A stretch of 51,055 nt of DNA from Cyanobacteria bacterium UBA4641 (GTDB taxonomy: Bacteria; Cyanobacteriota; Vampirovibrionia; Gastranaerophilales; Gastranaerophilaceae), in contig DHMN01000023.1 in the NCBI GenBank assembly GCA_002405805.1, positions 1 through 51,055 on the forward strand, in the 5' to 3' direction. Positions 33,612-42,827 of this stretch are shown piece after piece (the first letter of the stretch is position 1; each line of letters opens with the position of its first letter). Under the pieces are notes generated by a model. The model searched no databases, was not told the DNA's origin, and saw only the letters and a program-made list of their open reading frames with translations. The position numbers were made by a program, and so were the translations under genes.

Positions 33612-34868
33612 TTATGCCAAATCCTTGTGATGGAAATGTTTTTCACCTTTTACATATTCATCAACAATATGACCGTTTCCACGAAGTTTGTATTTGTAAA
33701 TCGTCAAACCTTCTAAGCCGACAGGACCTCTGGCATGAGTTTTGTTTGTAGAAATTCCGACTTCTGCCCCAAAACCGTATCTAAAACCGTCTGCAAAACG
33801 AGTTGATGCATTAAAATACACACCTGCTGAATCTACTTTGTTCATAAATTTTTCAGCATTTTCAATATCTTTTGTAATAATACTGTCCGTATGTCCTGAA
33901 CCGTAAGTGTTTATATGTTCAATAGCCTCATCAACAGAGTCAACAAATTTGTAGGATAAAATTTTATCCCCATACTCCGTAGACCAAGAGTCAGGATTTG
34001 AAACCAATTTAATTTCAGAAAGTTGAAGTGATGCCAATAATTCGTCAGCTTTAGGAAAATCTTTGTGAATTAAAAGTGTTTCAACAGCATTACATGCGCT
34101 TGGGTATTGAGTTTTCGCATCAACAATAACACGTGATACCATATCAATATTGGCAGATTTATCAACAAATATGTGACAAATTCCGCTGGCATGACCTAGA
34201 ACAGGAATACTTGTGTTTGCTTTGATATATTTAACCAAATTGTTTCCGCCACGTGGAATAATCAAATTAATGTAATTGTCGCATTTGAGCATTTGCGCAA
34301 CATCTTCTCGAGAAAATACCTGCTGAACAACATTTTTCGGAAATTCAGGAACTTGCAACAAAGCGTCATTAATTACTTCCAAAATCTTTTTATTTGTATT
34401 TTTTGATTCTTTTCCGCCTTTTAAAATTACAGCGTTAGATGATTTTATGGCAAGAGATGAAATCTGAGAAATAACATCAGGTCTTGCCTCAAAAATTATC
34501 CCAAGAACGCCTATTGGGCAAGAAACTTTATATAAAGTAAGTCCTTCATCCAATTCGCGCACAAATAAATTTTTGCCGATTGGGTCGTCAAGATTTGCGA
34601 TATCGCGCACCCCTTGAATCATATCACGCATTTTATTTTCGTCTAACTTTAAGCGATTGAATGTAGATTTTGTAATTTCACCATTTTCAACCAAACTTTC
34701 AGCATCAGACAAATCTTTTTTGTTAGCCTCAAAGATTTCAGCCTTATATATTTCAAACATATTCGCAATTTTATTTAGCGCAGTATTTTTTATTTCAGTT
34801 TTCAAATCTGCAATTTTTAAAGATGCATCTTTTGCAGCTTTTGCAATTTCTATAAAATTTTGTTCCAT
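33612..34868 (-). CDS. proA: Gamma-glutamyl phosphate reductase ProA
   Basis: ProA reduces gamma-glutamyl phosphate with NADPH in proline synthesis. The 418-residue protein shows the aldehyde-dehydrogenase-type cofactor region VSCPIGVLGIIFEARPDV, SSNAVILKGGKESKNTN, LIIPRGGNNLVKYI and the catalytic cysteine in YPSACNAVETLLIHKD (family SACNAxET). C-terminal FADGFRYGFGAEVGIST and KTHARGPVGLEGLTIYKY are also typical. GGAGA precedes the ATG. It follows proB by 13 bases, the usual proBA order. Confidence 0.96.
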   Translation of the reverse strand: MEQNFIEIAKAAKDASLKIADLKTEIKNTALNKIANMFEIYKAEIFEANKKDLSDAESLVENGEITKSTFNRLKLDENKMRDMIQGVRDIANLDDPIGKNLFVRELDEGLTLYKVSCPIGVLGIIFEARPDVISQISSLAIKSSNAVILKGGKESKNTNKKILEVINDALLQVPEFPKNVVQQVFSREDVAQMLKCDNYINLIIPRGGNNLVKYIKANTSIPVLGHASGICHIFVDKSANIDMVSRVIVDAKTQYPSACNAVETLLIHKDFPKADELLASLQLSEIKLVSNPDSWSTEYGDKILSYKFVDSVDEAIEHINTYGSGHTDSIITKDIENAEKFMNKVDSAGVYFNASTRFADGFRYGFGAEVGISTNKTHARGPVGLEGLTIYKYKLRGNGHIVDEYVKGEKHFHHKDLA

Positions 34869-34881
34869 GATATCTCCAAAC

Positions 34882-36030
34882 CTATAAAATAGTAATATTA
34901 TCTCGTGTTATGATTGCATCATAGTTTTTGAAACCAAGAATTTCCGCAATGTTATCAGAATGTCTGCCGATAACTTTTTTACAAGAATCAGAATCATAAT
35001 TGACAATTCCGCGCGCAAATTCTTGTTTATTTTCATCAAGAATTGAAATTACATCACCTTTTTTGAATGTGTTTTTAACACCGACAACTCCAATTGGCAG
35101 CAAACTTTTTTCTTCTTGAATAAGTGCGTGTTTTGCTCCATCATTGACGATAATTTTTCCGATAATATTTGTTGCATAACCAATCCAGCGTTTTTTATCA
35201 GAAAGATTTTCGGTTGTAGGTAAAAACATAGTTCCTAAATCTTCACCATCAAAAATTCTTTTGATAATAAACGGTTGTTTGCCGTTTGCGATTAGAACTT
35301 TTCCGCCAAATCTTGTTACAAGACGAGCAGCTTTTAATTTTGTTTCCATTCCACCACGACCGCCATCAGAAACGCCTGATGCCAATGCCATAATTTTATC
35401 ATTAACTTCTTCAACCGATTTGATTAATTTTGCATTAGGATTTGTTTTCGGATTATCATCATACAAGCCGTCAATATCTGATAAAATTATTAATAAATCC
35501 GCATCAAGTTCACTTGCTACAAGGGCTGATAATTTGTCGTTATCAGAAAAACAAACTTGCATATCTTCTTTGACGTAACGCAAAGCAACATCCAATGTTG
35601 AAACCGTATCGTTTTGGTTAATTACAGGAATTGTACCAAGTTCAAGTAATTTGTTGAGAGTTGTTCTCAAACTCAAATATCTTTCACGAACAGAAAAGTC
35701 ATCTTCTGTAAGTAAGATTTGTGCAGCAGTCAAACCGTAAGTGTCAAAACCATTTTCATAAATTGACATCAATTTGCCTTGTCCAATAGCCGCACATGCC
35801 TGTTTTAGTGCAGTTCCTTGAGTATCTTCCAAGTCCAAACGCTTTTTTCCAAGACCCACCGCACCGGATGTTACAACAATCACTTCTTTTCCTGATTTTA
35901 CAAGAGTTGCAATATCTTCAATAAATGTATAAACTCTCGGTAACGATACATAGCCTTCATCGTTTCGCAAAACATTTGTACCAAGTTTGATTACAATACG
36001 TTTTGCATTTATAAATTCACGTCTGTCCAC
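34882..36030 (-). CDS. proB: Glutamate 5-kinase ProB with PUA domain
   Basis: ProB phosphorylates glutamate, the first and feedback-inhibited step of proline synthesis. The 382-residue protein has an amino-acid-kinase domain (residues about 1-265) with IVIKLGTNVL, VTSGAVGLGKKRL, VINQNDTVS, FSDNDKLSALVA, ILSDIDGLYDDNP and GGRGGMETKLKAA, and a C-terminal PUA domain (about 285-370). The start is GTG, with AGG nine bases before it. It lies nine bases after plsY and just before proA. Confidence 0.95.
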   Translation of the reverse strand: MDRREFINAKRIVIKLGTNVLRNDEGYVSLPRVYTFIEDIATLVKSGKEVIVVTSGAVGLGKKRLDLEDTQGTALKQACAAIGQGKLMSIYENGFDTYGLTAAQILLTEDDFSVRERYLSLRTTLNKLLELGTIPVINQNDTVSTLDVALRYVKEDMQVCFSDNDKLSALVASELDADLLIILSDIDGLYDDNPKTNPNAKLIKSVEEVNDKIMALASGVSDGGRGGMETKLKAARLVTRFGGKVLIANGKQPFIIKRIFDGEDLGTMFLPTTENLSDKKRWIGYATNIIGKIIVNDGAKHALIQEEKSLLPIGVVGVKNTFKKGDVISILDENKQEFARGIVNYDSDSCKKVIGRHSDNIAEILGFKNYDAIITRDNITIL

Positions 36031-36039
36031 TTTAAAAAC

Positions 36040-36657
36040 CTACTCTCTAACTTTATTCTCTCTGCCTTCTTTTAATCTTTTGATATTTTCTCTATGTAGG
36101 TATATCACATAAATTGCAGCAATCAAGGCATAAACGATATATGCAACAGGAGCATTCAAAAACCACATAATTAAAGGTGAAAGCGCCAAGGCAACGATTG
36201 ACCCAAGTGATACATATTTAGAAACCCAAGTGACAATTCCCCAAACTGCAGCAATAATTAAACCTGCTTGCCAGTTCAAAGCCATCAATGTTCCAACACC
36301 TGTTGCAACAGATTTGCCACCTGTAAAGTTTAAATATATTGATTTACTGTGTCCTAAAATTGCACAAACCGCAGCCAAGACAGGCATTACACCCAAATGA
36401 GCCAACGCAGTTGCATACAATGTACTCAAAACTACAGGCAAAGCACCTTTCAATGCATCTAACAACATCACGATAAAGAACCATTTTTTGCCCATAACAC
36501 GTTTAACGTTTGTTGCACCTGTTGAACCTGAACCGATAGTCCTGATATCTTGTCCTGTGAATAATTTAACAATAATATAACCTGTTGGAATAGAGCCGAT
36601 AAGGTATGATATACCGCCAACAAGTACAATTTGTCTCAATATTTCTGCATAATCCAT
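36040..36657 (-). CDS. plsY: Acyl-phosphate glycerol-3-phosphate acyltransferase PlsY
   Basis: PlsY is an inner-membrane enzyme that moves an acyl group from acyl phosphate to glycerol 3-phosphate, starting phospholipid synthesis. The 205-residue protein has several membrane helices and the three family motifs: GSIPTGYIIVKLFTGQDIR with IGSGSTGATNVKRV, ILGHSKSIYLNFTGGKSVAT, and the C-terminal YLHRENIKRLKEGRENK. The ATG at 36657 is chosen because GGAG lies nine bases upstream; a longer frame to 36705 adds a charged extension with no ribosome site. Confidence 0.93.
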   Translation of the reverse strand: MDYAEILRQIVLVGGISYLIGSIPTGYIIVKLFTGQDIRTIGSGSTGATNVKRVMGKKWFFIVMLLDALKGALPVVLSTLYATALAHLGVMPVLAAVCAILGHSKSIYLNFTGGKSVATGVGTLMALNWQAGLIIAAVWGIVTWVSKYVSLGSIVALALSPLIMWFLNAPVAYIVYALIAAIYVIYLHRENIKRLKEGRENKVRE

Positions 36658-36720
36658 TAATTTATTCTCCAAATCTTTTCCACGAGGGTAATTATACCAT
36701 ATCAAAAGCAGTATTTCAAT

Positions 36721-37614
36721 TTATAAAATCATCTTAAAAGCTAAGTTTTCTACAACTGCCATAAGCCCCATTGCAGGAGTTAGAGAAATTTGTAATTTTG
36801 CATCTTCGACAAACTTTATATCACGCATCAAACGGTAAAAAAGCTGTTTATTTTCAGAATTTGCTTTCATTGTTGCGAGCATATAATTTTGGATTTGAGT
36901 AAAAATTTCCATCGGCTCATTTTCAGACATTAATTTTAACAAATTATTTTCAAAATCTAAAACTTTGCCGCGTTCAATTTGCCAATAATTTAAAATAACA
37001 GACTCCACCAAATCATAAGCGTAATCTTCTTCCAGTTTTGACGGCACAAAAAATGACTGCGCCCTTGAAACAACCGTCGAAATTATATCGGTTTTATCAT
37101 TAGTCAAAAAGATAAATGTTGTATTTTTAGGCGGTTCTTCAAAAGTTTTTAATAACGCGTTTGAAGTTGCCTCAGGAAAATTAACCTGATTTAACGGTAA
37201 AAGATTGCCATCTTCATCCCTATCACAAAATATATAAACCCTATGATAATCACTTGTCACAGCAAGCTCATTAATAATAGCTTTTGCTTGATTTATATTT
37301 ATATTTTTTTTGCCTTTTGTCGAATCATCATCTTCTGCACCGTCTTTAAAATCTAGCCTTGTATAAATTTTAACGGCAGGATGAGTTTGCTCTTTTATCC
37401 AACGACAATTTAAACAGTCACAAGATTCCGCACCATCTTTTGAACAGTTCAACAAACGTGCAACTTCAAGAGCCAATTCGCATTGAGATTTTATATCAGG
37501 TCCCCAAAATAAAAGACAGTGGCTTATATTTTTATCTTCATCATGGATGCCGTTTTCAAAATATTTTAAAAGTTTTGGATATTTTTGAGAAATTTCATCA
37601 TTGTAATATAGCAT
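36721..37614 (-). CDS. holB: DNA polymerase III delta-prime subunit (HolB-like)
   Basis: Delta-prime is the stator of the clamp loader. The 297-residue protein starts with the AAA-type LLKYFENGIHDED and SHCLLFWGPDIKSQCELA region (degenerate Walker A, as usual for delta-prime). It has a zinc-like CSKDGAESCDCLNC cluster (CxxC type), the KNININQAKAIINELA segment, the YIFCDRDEDGN strand in Walker B position and the SRC-like VVSRAQSFF, preceded by ATSNALLKTFEEPPKNTTFI. An acidic insertion (DGAEDDDSTKGK) lies before the NININQ segment. It overlaps holA by 17 bases. Confidence 0.85.
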   Translation of the reverse strand: MLYYNDEISQKYPKLLKYFENGIHDEDKNISHCLLFWGPDIKSQCELALEVARLLNCSKDGAESCDCLNCRWIKEQTHPAVKIYTRLDFKDGAEDDDSTKGKKNININQAKAIINELAVTSDYHRVYIFCDRDEDGNLLPLNQVNFPEATSNALLKTFEEPPKNTTFIFLTNDKTDIISTVVSRAQSFFVPSKLEEDYAYDLVESVILNYWQIERGKVLDFENNLLKLMSENEPMEIFTQIQNYMLATMKANSENKQLFYRLMRDIKFVEDAKLQISLTPAMGLMAVVENLAFKMIL

Positions 37615-38566
37615 ATTCCACCTCTCTATCTATATCCAAAGTTGATTGTCCAGACTTAATTTTATATTCGGCATTTGTAATATTTTCTTTCAATTTTACA
37701 AGGTCTTTTAGTGAAACATTTTTCATTTTTTGAACTTCTAATTTAACCCTGTAAGGGTGCATATTGATGATTTTTGCAATTTCATCAGGAGAAAGTTTTG
37801 CGCTGTTTGCTTTTATTTGGATTTTGCCATGCAAAATTGTATGCAATACTGATAAAATTTCTAATGGGTGTTTTTTCATCAAGAGTTTTTGGTATTCTTC
37901 AAGTGCTTTTGCCTTTTTGCCACCAACCAAATAATCTATAAAGACAAACAAATCTTCATTTGTCACACAAATTTCTTGAATCATATCTTTGGTTACAGGT
38001 TTATCTCCTGCAAAAATTTTCAATTTTTCAAGTTCTGAATCCAAAAGTCTTAAATTTGCACCAACTTGAATCAACATCGCAGCAGCAACTTCATTGGTTA
38101 TTTTTAAATCTTTGGTTTTACCTTGCTGTTTTATCCAAGATTCTAACTCTGCGGTTTTGAATGACGGAATTTGCGGAAACTCTTTTGAGTTATATTTTGC
38201 TAATAATTTGAAAAACTTTTTTCGCTTGTCGATTTTTTTCTGACTATCAGGCGGAATTTGTGCAACAAAAATCACATCCAAATTTTCACTGCAAGAATCC
38301 AGTGCCTCTGTAATTTGTGCAATTTGTTTATCATCAAAACTTTTATCTTCTGATTTTCCGCTCAAATAAGACAGACAATTTATTTCGATAAGCATTTTGC
38401 CAAACATCATAGGCTGAGTTTTTAGTGCTGCGACCAAATCAGGAAATTTTGGATTGTTAAAATGTTTATAACTCATTTCAATGAAATTTTTATCAAGTTT
38501 ATCTTTGAACTTTTTGATTTCATTAGAAATGTTAAATTCTTCATCCCCATAGAAAAAGTAAATCAT
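37598..38566 (-). CDS. holA: DNA polymerase III delta subunit (HolA)
   Basis: Delta is the wrench that opens the sliding clamp. The 322-residue protein has the N-terminal IYFFYGDEEFNISNEIKKFK, where the P-loop is replaced as in other HolA, the middle LDVIFVAQIPPDSQKKIDKR, and the collar region with LRLLDSELEKLKIFAGDKPV and DLFVFIDYLVGGKKAKALEE. The ATG lacks a ribosome site; a TAAAAT box (38573-38578 on the minus strand) ends six bases before it, so the message may be leaderless. It heads the run holA-holB-plsY-proB-proA-tyrA. Confidence 0.9.
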   Translation of the reverse strand: MIYFFYGDEEFNISNEIKKFKDKLDKNFIEMSYKHFNNPKFPDLVAALKTQPMMFGKMLIEINCLSYLSGKSEDKSFDDKQIAQITEALDSCSENLDVIFVAQIPPDSQKKIDKRKKFFKLLAKYNSKEFPQIPSFKTAELESWIKQQGKTKDLKITNEVAAAMLIQVGANLRLLDSELEKLKIFAGDKPVTKDMIQEICVTNEDLFVFIDYLVGGKKAKALEEYQKLLMKKHPLEILSVLHTILHGKIQIKANSAKLSPDEIAKIINMHPYRVKLEVQKMKNVSLKDLVKLKENITNAEYKIKSGQSTLDIDREVEYAILQ

Positions 38567-38658
38567 ACCGATATTTTATTAAAAAGGCGGATAAAAGTAA
38601 ATAATGATTTTCATGCAAGCTGAGAGTTTTTGACTATAATTGAACACTTTGTTCTAAG

Positions 38659-38732
38659 TGTCACCCTGAACAGCAGGAGCAGAGTGCGCAACGAAGTGAA
38701 GTCACGTTTTATGCGACTGCGTAGTTTCAGGG
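38659..38732. repeat. Inverted-repeat element (CCCTGAA / TTCAGGG ends)
   Basis: TGTCACCCTGAA at the left and TTCAGGG at the right enclose about 55 bases that include AACGAAGTGAAGTCACG. It resembles the other TGTCATTCTGAA elements with a C-rich end. It lies in the gene-free stretch 38567-38924. Confidence 0.6.
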
Positions 38733-38790
38733 TCTTTTCCATATTAATAATTTAGCAAATGTTTTTATTGATAAATATTGATTATTAAAA

Positions 38791-38864
38791 AGATTCTGAA
38801 TCAAGTTCAGAATGACATAGACCTTTTTGATTAATTAGAGACTCTGAAACGAGTTCAGAGTGAC
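38791..38864. repeat. Two short inverted-repeat units
   Basis: AGATTCTGAATCAAGTTCAGAATGACA (38791-38817) and AGACTCTGAAACGAGTTCAGAGTGAC (about 38839-38864) are small hairpins of the same design, separated by about 21 bases. Similar units occur at 46128-46156 and 50934-50961. Confidence 0.7.
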
Positions 38865-38896
38865 TTTGAGGTATTATTCAATAACCTTAAACAGCT

Positions 38897-38920
38897 TGCC
38901 TTCTAGCCCTCTTGCTTTCT
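38897..38920. repeat. 8-bp tandem repeat, three units
   Basis: TGCCTTCT, AGCCCTCT and TGCTTTCT are consecutive and follow an AACCTTAAA spacer like the one before the tract at 135-174. Confidence 0.6.
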
Positions 38921-38924
38921 TTAA

Positions 38925-39479
38925 TCACTTTATAAAAAACAAATTTTCAAAAAATCTTAAAATCTTACTTTCACGAAATTTTATCGGCGGATAATACATT
39001 GGAGTATTGCTAAAATCTTTATGAGTTGCGTTTTTGTGCTTTTTAACAAACTTATCAAGTCTTTTATTTATCTCATTATCAGAAGTATTCATTCCGTATT
39101 TTTTATAAAAAACATGAGGAACCTTTTGAGGCAACAAGCCAGAGCTTGCCATCAAATGAAACCTTCCATTACAACCGATTTCTTTACTATATTTTTTTGC
39201 AAAATTAAGCAAAGAAGTTCCAAAACCTTCACCTGATTTTGTTGAAAACAAAAAATCTATATATAAAGATGGTACAAAATCTTGTTTGTCAGGACGCAAA
39301 ATATGTTCTTTGAAACAGTACATTTCTCCGCGATTTTGGCAATTTGGGTTAGTTGAAAATATATTAAATTTTTCAAACTTGTAACCGTGTTTATAAACCT
39401 GACTATGATAAATTAATTTATCCGGTAAATTGTATTTTAGGGGTGGAAATTTTAGCATTATGAAAATATTAATACTCAT
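38925..39479 (-). CDS. GNAT-like acetyltransferase domain protein
   Basis: The protein of about 184 residues has a GNAT-like core: SLYIDFLFSTKSGEGFGTSL supplies the acyl-CoA loop (GEGFGTS in place of Q/RxxGxG/A), followed by NFAKKYSKEIGCNGRFHLMA and FYKKYGM, the usual final strand and helix. Substrate unknown. The C-terminus is basic. The start is uncertain: the frame is open back to 39611, but that would cross the murC start, so an internal ATG at 39479 (or 39458) is preferred. Confidence 0.6.
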   Translation of the reverse strand: MSINIFIMLKFPPLKYNLPDKLIYHSQVYKHGYKFEKFNIFSTNPNCQNRGEMYCFKEHILRPDKQDFVPSLYIDFLFSTKSGEGFGTSLLNFAKKYSKEIGCNGRFHLMASSGLLPQKVPHVFYKKYGMNTSDNEINKRLDKFVKKHKNATHKDFSNTPMYYPPIKFRESKILRFFENLFFIK

Positions 39480-39593
39480 AAAAATATTTTTTGCCTTTTT
39501 GTTAAAAAATAATAATATTCCGTCTGAAATATGATTTTGTATTATAATTATGGAAAGAAGTAGAGATAATATATAAATAGTAGGGATAAAGTT

Positions 39594-41003
39594 TTGAAAA
39601 AGAAATATCATTTTATCGCCATTGGCGGTGTGGGGATGAGCGGACTTGCAAAATACTTACTACAAAAAGGTTTTGAAGTTTCAGGCTCAGATATAAATGA
39701 CAGTAAATATGTACAAAATGTAAAAAAACTTGGAGCAAAAGTTTTTATCGGTCATGATGAAAATAATGTTCCTGATGATTGTATCGTAGTTGCAAGTACG
39801 GCAATTCGAGATAACAATCCTGAAATCCAAAAAGCAAAACGCTTAGGTTTGCCGATTTGGCACCGTTCAGATTTGCTTGCAGAAATTTCTCAACACGAAG
39901 AATATTTTATGGGTTTTTCAGGCACTCACGGTAAGACAACAACCAGCGGACTATGTTCTTATGTTTTAGAAAAAGCAAATCTTAAACCATCTTATGTTGT
40001 CGGTGGAATGATTCCTGAACTTGACACAAATGCAAATGCAACAAATGACAAATTTTTCATTGCAGAACTTGATGAAAGTGATGGCACAATTGTAAAATAT
40101 TCACCAAATTTGGTTGTCGTAAACAACTTAGAACCAGACCATTTGGATTTTTATAAAAATGGTTTGGAATCTATTTTGGAAACTTTTGAAACATTCCTTT
40201 CAAATATGAGAGAAAACGGAATTGTTATGGCAAATACCGATAATGAAGGTGTGAAAAGACTTGTTAAACATTTCACACAACACGAACTTGGTCACAATGC
40301 TCACTTTGTGACTTATTCAATCGGTGGAAATACAGATTATTGTGCAAAAAATATCAACTATGCAGAAGATTTTACAACATTTGATATTTTCTATAAAGGC
40401 GAACTTCAAACAACTTTGAAAATTTGTTTAAAAGGTGTTCACAATGTTTATAATTCACTTGCGGTTTGGGGAAGTTTGCACCAATCAGGTGTTGATATGA
40501 CTCTTGTAAATCCTCATTTTGCAACATTTACAGGTATGGGCAGAAGATTCCAAAAAGTCGGAGAATTTGACGGAATTTCAGTTTACGATGATTACGCTCA
40601 CCACCCAACAGAAATCAAGGCTACATTATCGTCTTCAAAATCTTTCAAAAACAGAAACGTAATTGCCGTATTCCAACCACACAGATATACAAGATTGCAA
40701 AATCTTTGGAATGAATTTATGGGCGCATTTTCTGATGTTAATAGAGTTGTGGTGACGGATGTTTATGCAGCAAGTGAAGACCCAATTGATGGGGTAAATT
40801 CAAAAGCTTTCACCGAAGAATTGAAAGAAAAAATTGACATTCCTTGCGAAAATATTTCAGGCAGTATTTCAGAAGTTGCCAAAAAACTTTTGCCTACATT
40901 AAAATCAGGTGATATTGTTATCGGCTTAGGAGCAGGTACAATCACAAATCTTGGTAAAGAATTAATTGCATTAAGCAAGGAGAAGGCTCAAGTTGGAAAT
41001 TAA
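39594..41003 (+). CDS. murC: UDP-N-acetylmuramate--L-alanine ligase MurC
   Basis: MurC adds L-alanine to UDP-MurNAc with ATP, the first step of the peptidoglycan stem peptide. The 469-residue protein has FIAIGGVGMSGLAKYLL (UDP-binding), SGTHGKTTTSGL (P-loop, near residue 110), ELDESDGTIVKY, NLEPDHLDFY, MGRRFQKVGEFDG, VYDDYAHHPTEIKATL and FQPHRYTRL. The start is TTG, supported by AGGGA seven bases upstream. It heads a plus-strand run in which the first five genes overlap or abut. Confidence 0.96.
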   Translation: MKKKYHFIAIGGVGMSGLAKYLLQKGFEVSGSDINDSKYVQNVKKLGAKVFIGHDENNVPDDCIVVASTAIRDNNPEIQKAKRLGLPIWHRSDLLAEISQHEEYFMGFSGTHGKTTTSGLCSYVLEKANLKPSYVVGGMIPELDTNANATNDKFFIAELDESDGTIVKYSPNLVVVNNLEPDHLDFYKNGLESILETFETFLSNMRENGIVMANTDNEGVKRLVKHFTQHELGHNAHFVTYSIGGNTDYCAKNINYAEDFTTFDIFYKGELQTTLKICLKGVHNVYNSLAVWGSLHQSGVDMTLVNPHFATFTGMGRRFQKVGEFDGISVYDDYAHHPTEIKATLSSSKSFKNRNVIAVFQPHRYTRLQNLWNEFMGAFSDVNRVVVTDVYAASEDPIDGVNSKAFTEELKEKIDIPCENISGSISEVAKKLLPTLKSGDIVIGLGAGTITNLGKELIALSKEKAQVGN

Positions 41004-41898
41004 TTCTGAAAAAGATTTCGACATAAAAAGACTCACTACTTTCAAAATCGGCGGAAGGGTAAAAGAAGTATTTTTTCCGCAAAATTTGGAAGAATTTGAA
41101 CAAATTTTGAAAGCAAACGAAGGTATCAAAGTCTTTGGGAATCTTTCAAACACCTTGATTTCATCTGACGGATATAATGGAAAAATTGTTTTGACAACAA
41201 AAATGAATAATATCCGAATTGATGGAACCAAAGTTGTTGCAGATGCCGGTGTAAAAGGTCCGAAATTGTCCCAAGAAGTTTGCAAAAATGGATTATCAGG
41301 ACTCGAATTTATGATAGGCTTCCCGGGGTCAATCGGTGGCGAAGTTTGCATGAATGCATCAGCCAACAAACAAGCAATCAGCGACACTTTAATTTCTGTT
41401 ATTTGTTATTCAAAAGACAAGGGTCTTCTCAAATTTTCTAAAGATGAGATGAATTTTGCTTATCGCACCTCACGTTGTCAATGTGAAGATTTAATAGTAT
41501 TGCAAGCCGAGTTTGAACTTTCTAAAAAAGATAAAAATGAAATCCAATCACAAATGGAATTAAATTTAGATTTTAGAAAGGCACACCAACCGTCTTTAGC
41601 CCTTCCAAATTGCGGTAGTATTTTCAAAAATCCGCAAGGGGATTCCGCAGGCAGATTATTAGAAACTGTCGGCGCAAAAGAACTCACTATCGGCGGAGTG
41701 AAAGTTTGGGAAAATCATGCAAACTTTATTGTGAATAATAATGGCGGAACATCACTGGATGTAATAACTTTGATGTATACAATGTACAAAAAAGTAAAAG
41801 AAAAATATAATATAGAATTAGAACCTGAAATAAGATTTTTGGGCGGAAATAATGAAAAGGAAAACGAATTATGCAATATACTGTACAAAACAAAATAG
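40993..41898 (+). CDS. murB: UDP-N-acetylenolpyruvoylglucosamine reductase MurB
   Basis: MurB reduces the enolpyruvyl group to give UDP-MurNAc, using FAD and NADPH. The 301-residue protein shows LTTFKIGGRVKEVFFPQN, the FAD-site VFGNLSNTLISSDG, GLEFMIGFPGSIGGEVCMNA, the YRTSRCQ segment, the proton-donor serine in PNCGSIFKNPQGDSAG and the final EPEIRFLG. This is the short type IIb form common outside enterobacteria. The TTG start lies ten bases after AAGGAG and overlaps murC by 11 bases. Confidence 0.95.
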   Translation: MEINSEKDFDIKRLTTFKIGGRVKEVFFPQNLEEFEQILKANEGIKVFGNLSNTLISSDGYNGKIVLTTKMNNIRIDGTKVVADAGVKGPKLSQEVCKNGLSGLEFMIGFPGSIGGEVCMNASANKQAISDTLISVICYSKDKGLLKFSKDEMNFAYRTSRCQCEDLIVLQAEFELSKKDKNEIQSQMELNLDFRKAHQPSLALPNCGSIFKNPQGDSAGRLLETVGAKELTIGGVKVWENHANFIVNNNGGTSLDVITLMYTMYKKVKEKYNIELEPEIRFLGGNNEKENELCNILYKTK

Positions 41899-42827
41899 AT
41901 AGAAATGCAAAAATAGCCGTTCTTTGTGGCGGTATGTCATCAGAGGCAGAAGTTTCAAGACGTTCAGGTAAAAATTGTTTTGGAGCACTTCAAAGACTTG
42001 GTTTTAAAAATGCAGAATTGGTTGAAGTTGATAAAAATATCGCTCAAAAACTTCAAGACGGTAAATATGATTACGCATACAACGCACTTCACGGGAAATA
42101 TGGCGAAGACGGATGTATTCAAGGTATTTTGGAGATTTTACAAATCCCTTATTCAGGTTGCGGTGTTATGTCTTCTGCAATTTGTATGAATAAAGAATAC
42201 ACAAAAAGAATCCTTTCAACTCACTCAGAAATCCCTCTTGCAAAATCTGCTTTTGTAAGAAAAGGGGAAGATGTAATGGAAAAAACAAAAGATTTGAAAT
42301 ACCCTGTCTTCACAAAACCTGTTTCAGAAGGTTCTAGTTTTGGTATGACAAAAGTAAATTCTAAAGAAGAGTTACAAGCAGCTTATAATGAGGCCGTAAA
42401 ATACAATGACGATGTTTTGATTGAAGAATTTATCAATGGCGTATTTGTAACTGTCGGAGTTTTGGAAAAAGATGGCAAAAACTTTGCAACAGAAATTCTT
42501 GAAATCCGCCCTAAAAATGAATGGTATGATTATGAGGCTAAATATACCCCAGGGATGTCAGAATTTATTTTACCTGCAAATCTAAGTAAAGAATTGACTG
42601 AAAAAGTTAAACAAATCGCTGTTATGGCTCATGAAACAGCAGGCTGTAGAGGTGTTTCAAGGGTAGACTTTATGATTTCTGATGATGGAATCCCTTATGT
42701 AATCGAAATCAACACATCTCCGGGGATGACTGAAACAAGCGACCTTCCTGCACAGTCAAAAATTATGGGAATTGATTACGACACTTTGGTAGAAATTATT
42801 TTAAGCGGAGCAGGTTTAAATAAATAA
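41871..42827 (+). CDS. ddl: D-alanine--D-alanine ligase
   Basis: Ddl makes the D-Ala-D-Ala dipeptide of peptidoglycan. The 318-residue protein has the N-terminal IAVLCGGMSSEAEVSRRSG, YNALHGKYGEDGCIQGILE, the ATP-grasp KPVSEGSSFGM loop, EWYDYEAKYTPGMSEFILPA with the omega-loop tyrosine of D-Ala-D-Ala rather than D-lactate enzymes, and YVIEINTSPGMTETSDLP with the metal-binding Glu and Asn. It overlaps murB by 28 bases and ftsQ by one. Confidence 0.96.
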   Translation: MQYTVQNKIDRNAKIAVLCGGMSSEAEVSRRSGKNCFGALQRLGFKNAELVEVDKNIAQKLQDGKYDYAYNALHGKYGEDGCIQGILEILQIPYSGCGVMSSAICMNKEYTKRILSTHSEIPLAKSAFVRKGEDVMEKTKDLKYPVFTKPVSEGSSFGMTKVNSKEELQAAYNEAVKYNDDVLIEEFINGVFVTVGVLEKDGKNFATEILEIRPKNEWYDYEAKYTPGMSEFILPANLSKELTEKVKQIAVMAHETAGCRGVSRVDFMISDDGIPYVIEINTSPGMTETSDLPAQSKIMGIDYDTLVEIILSGAGLNK

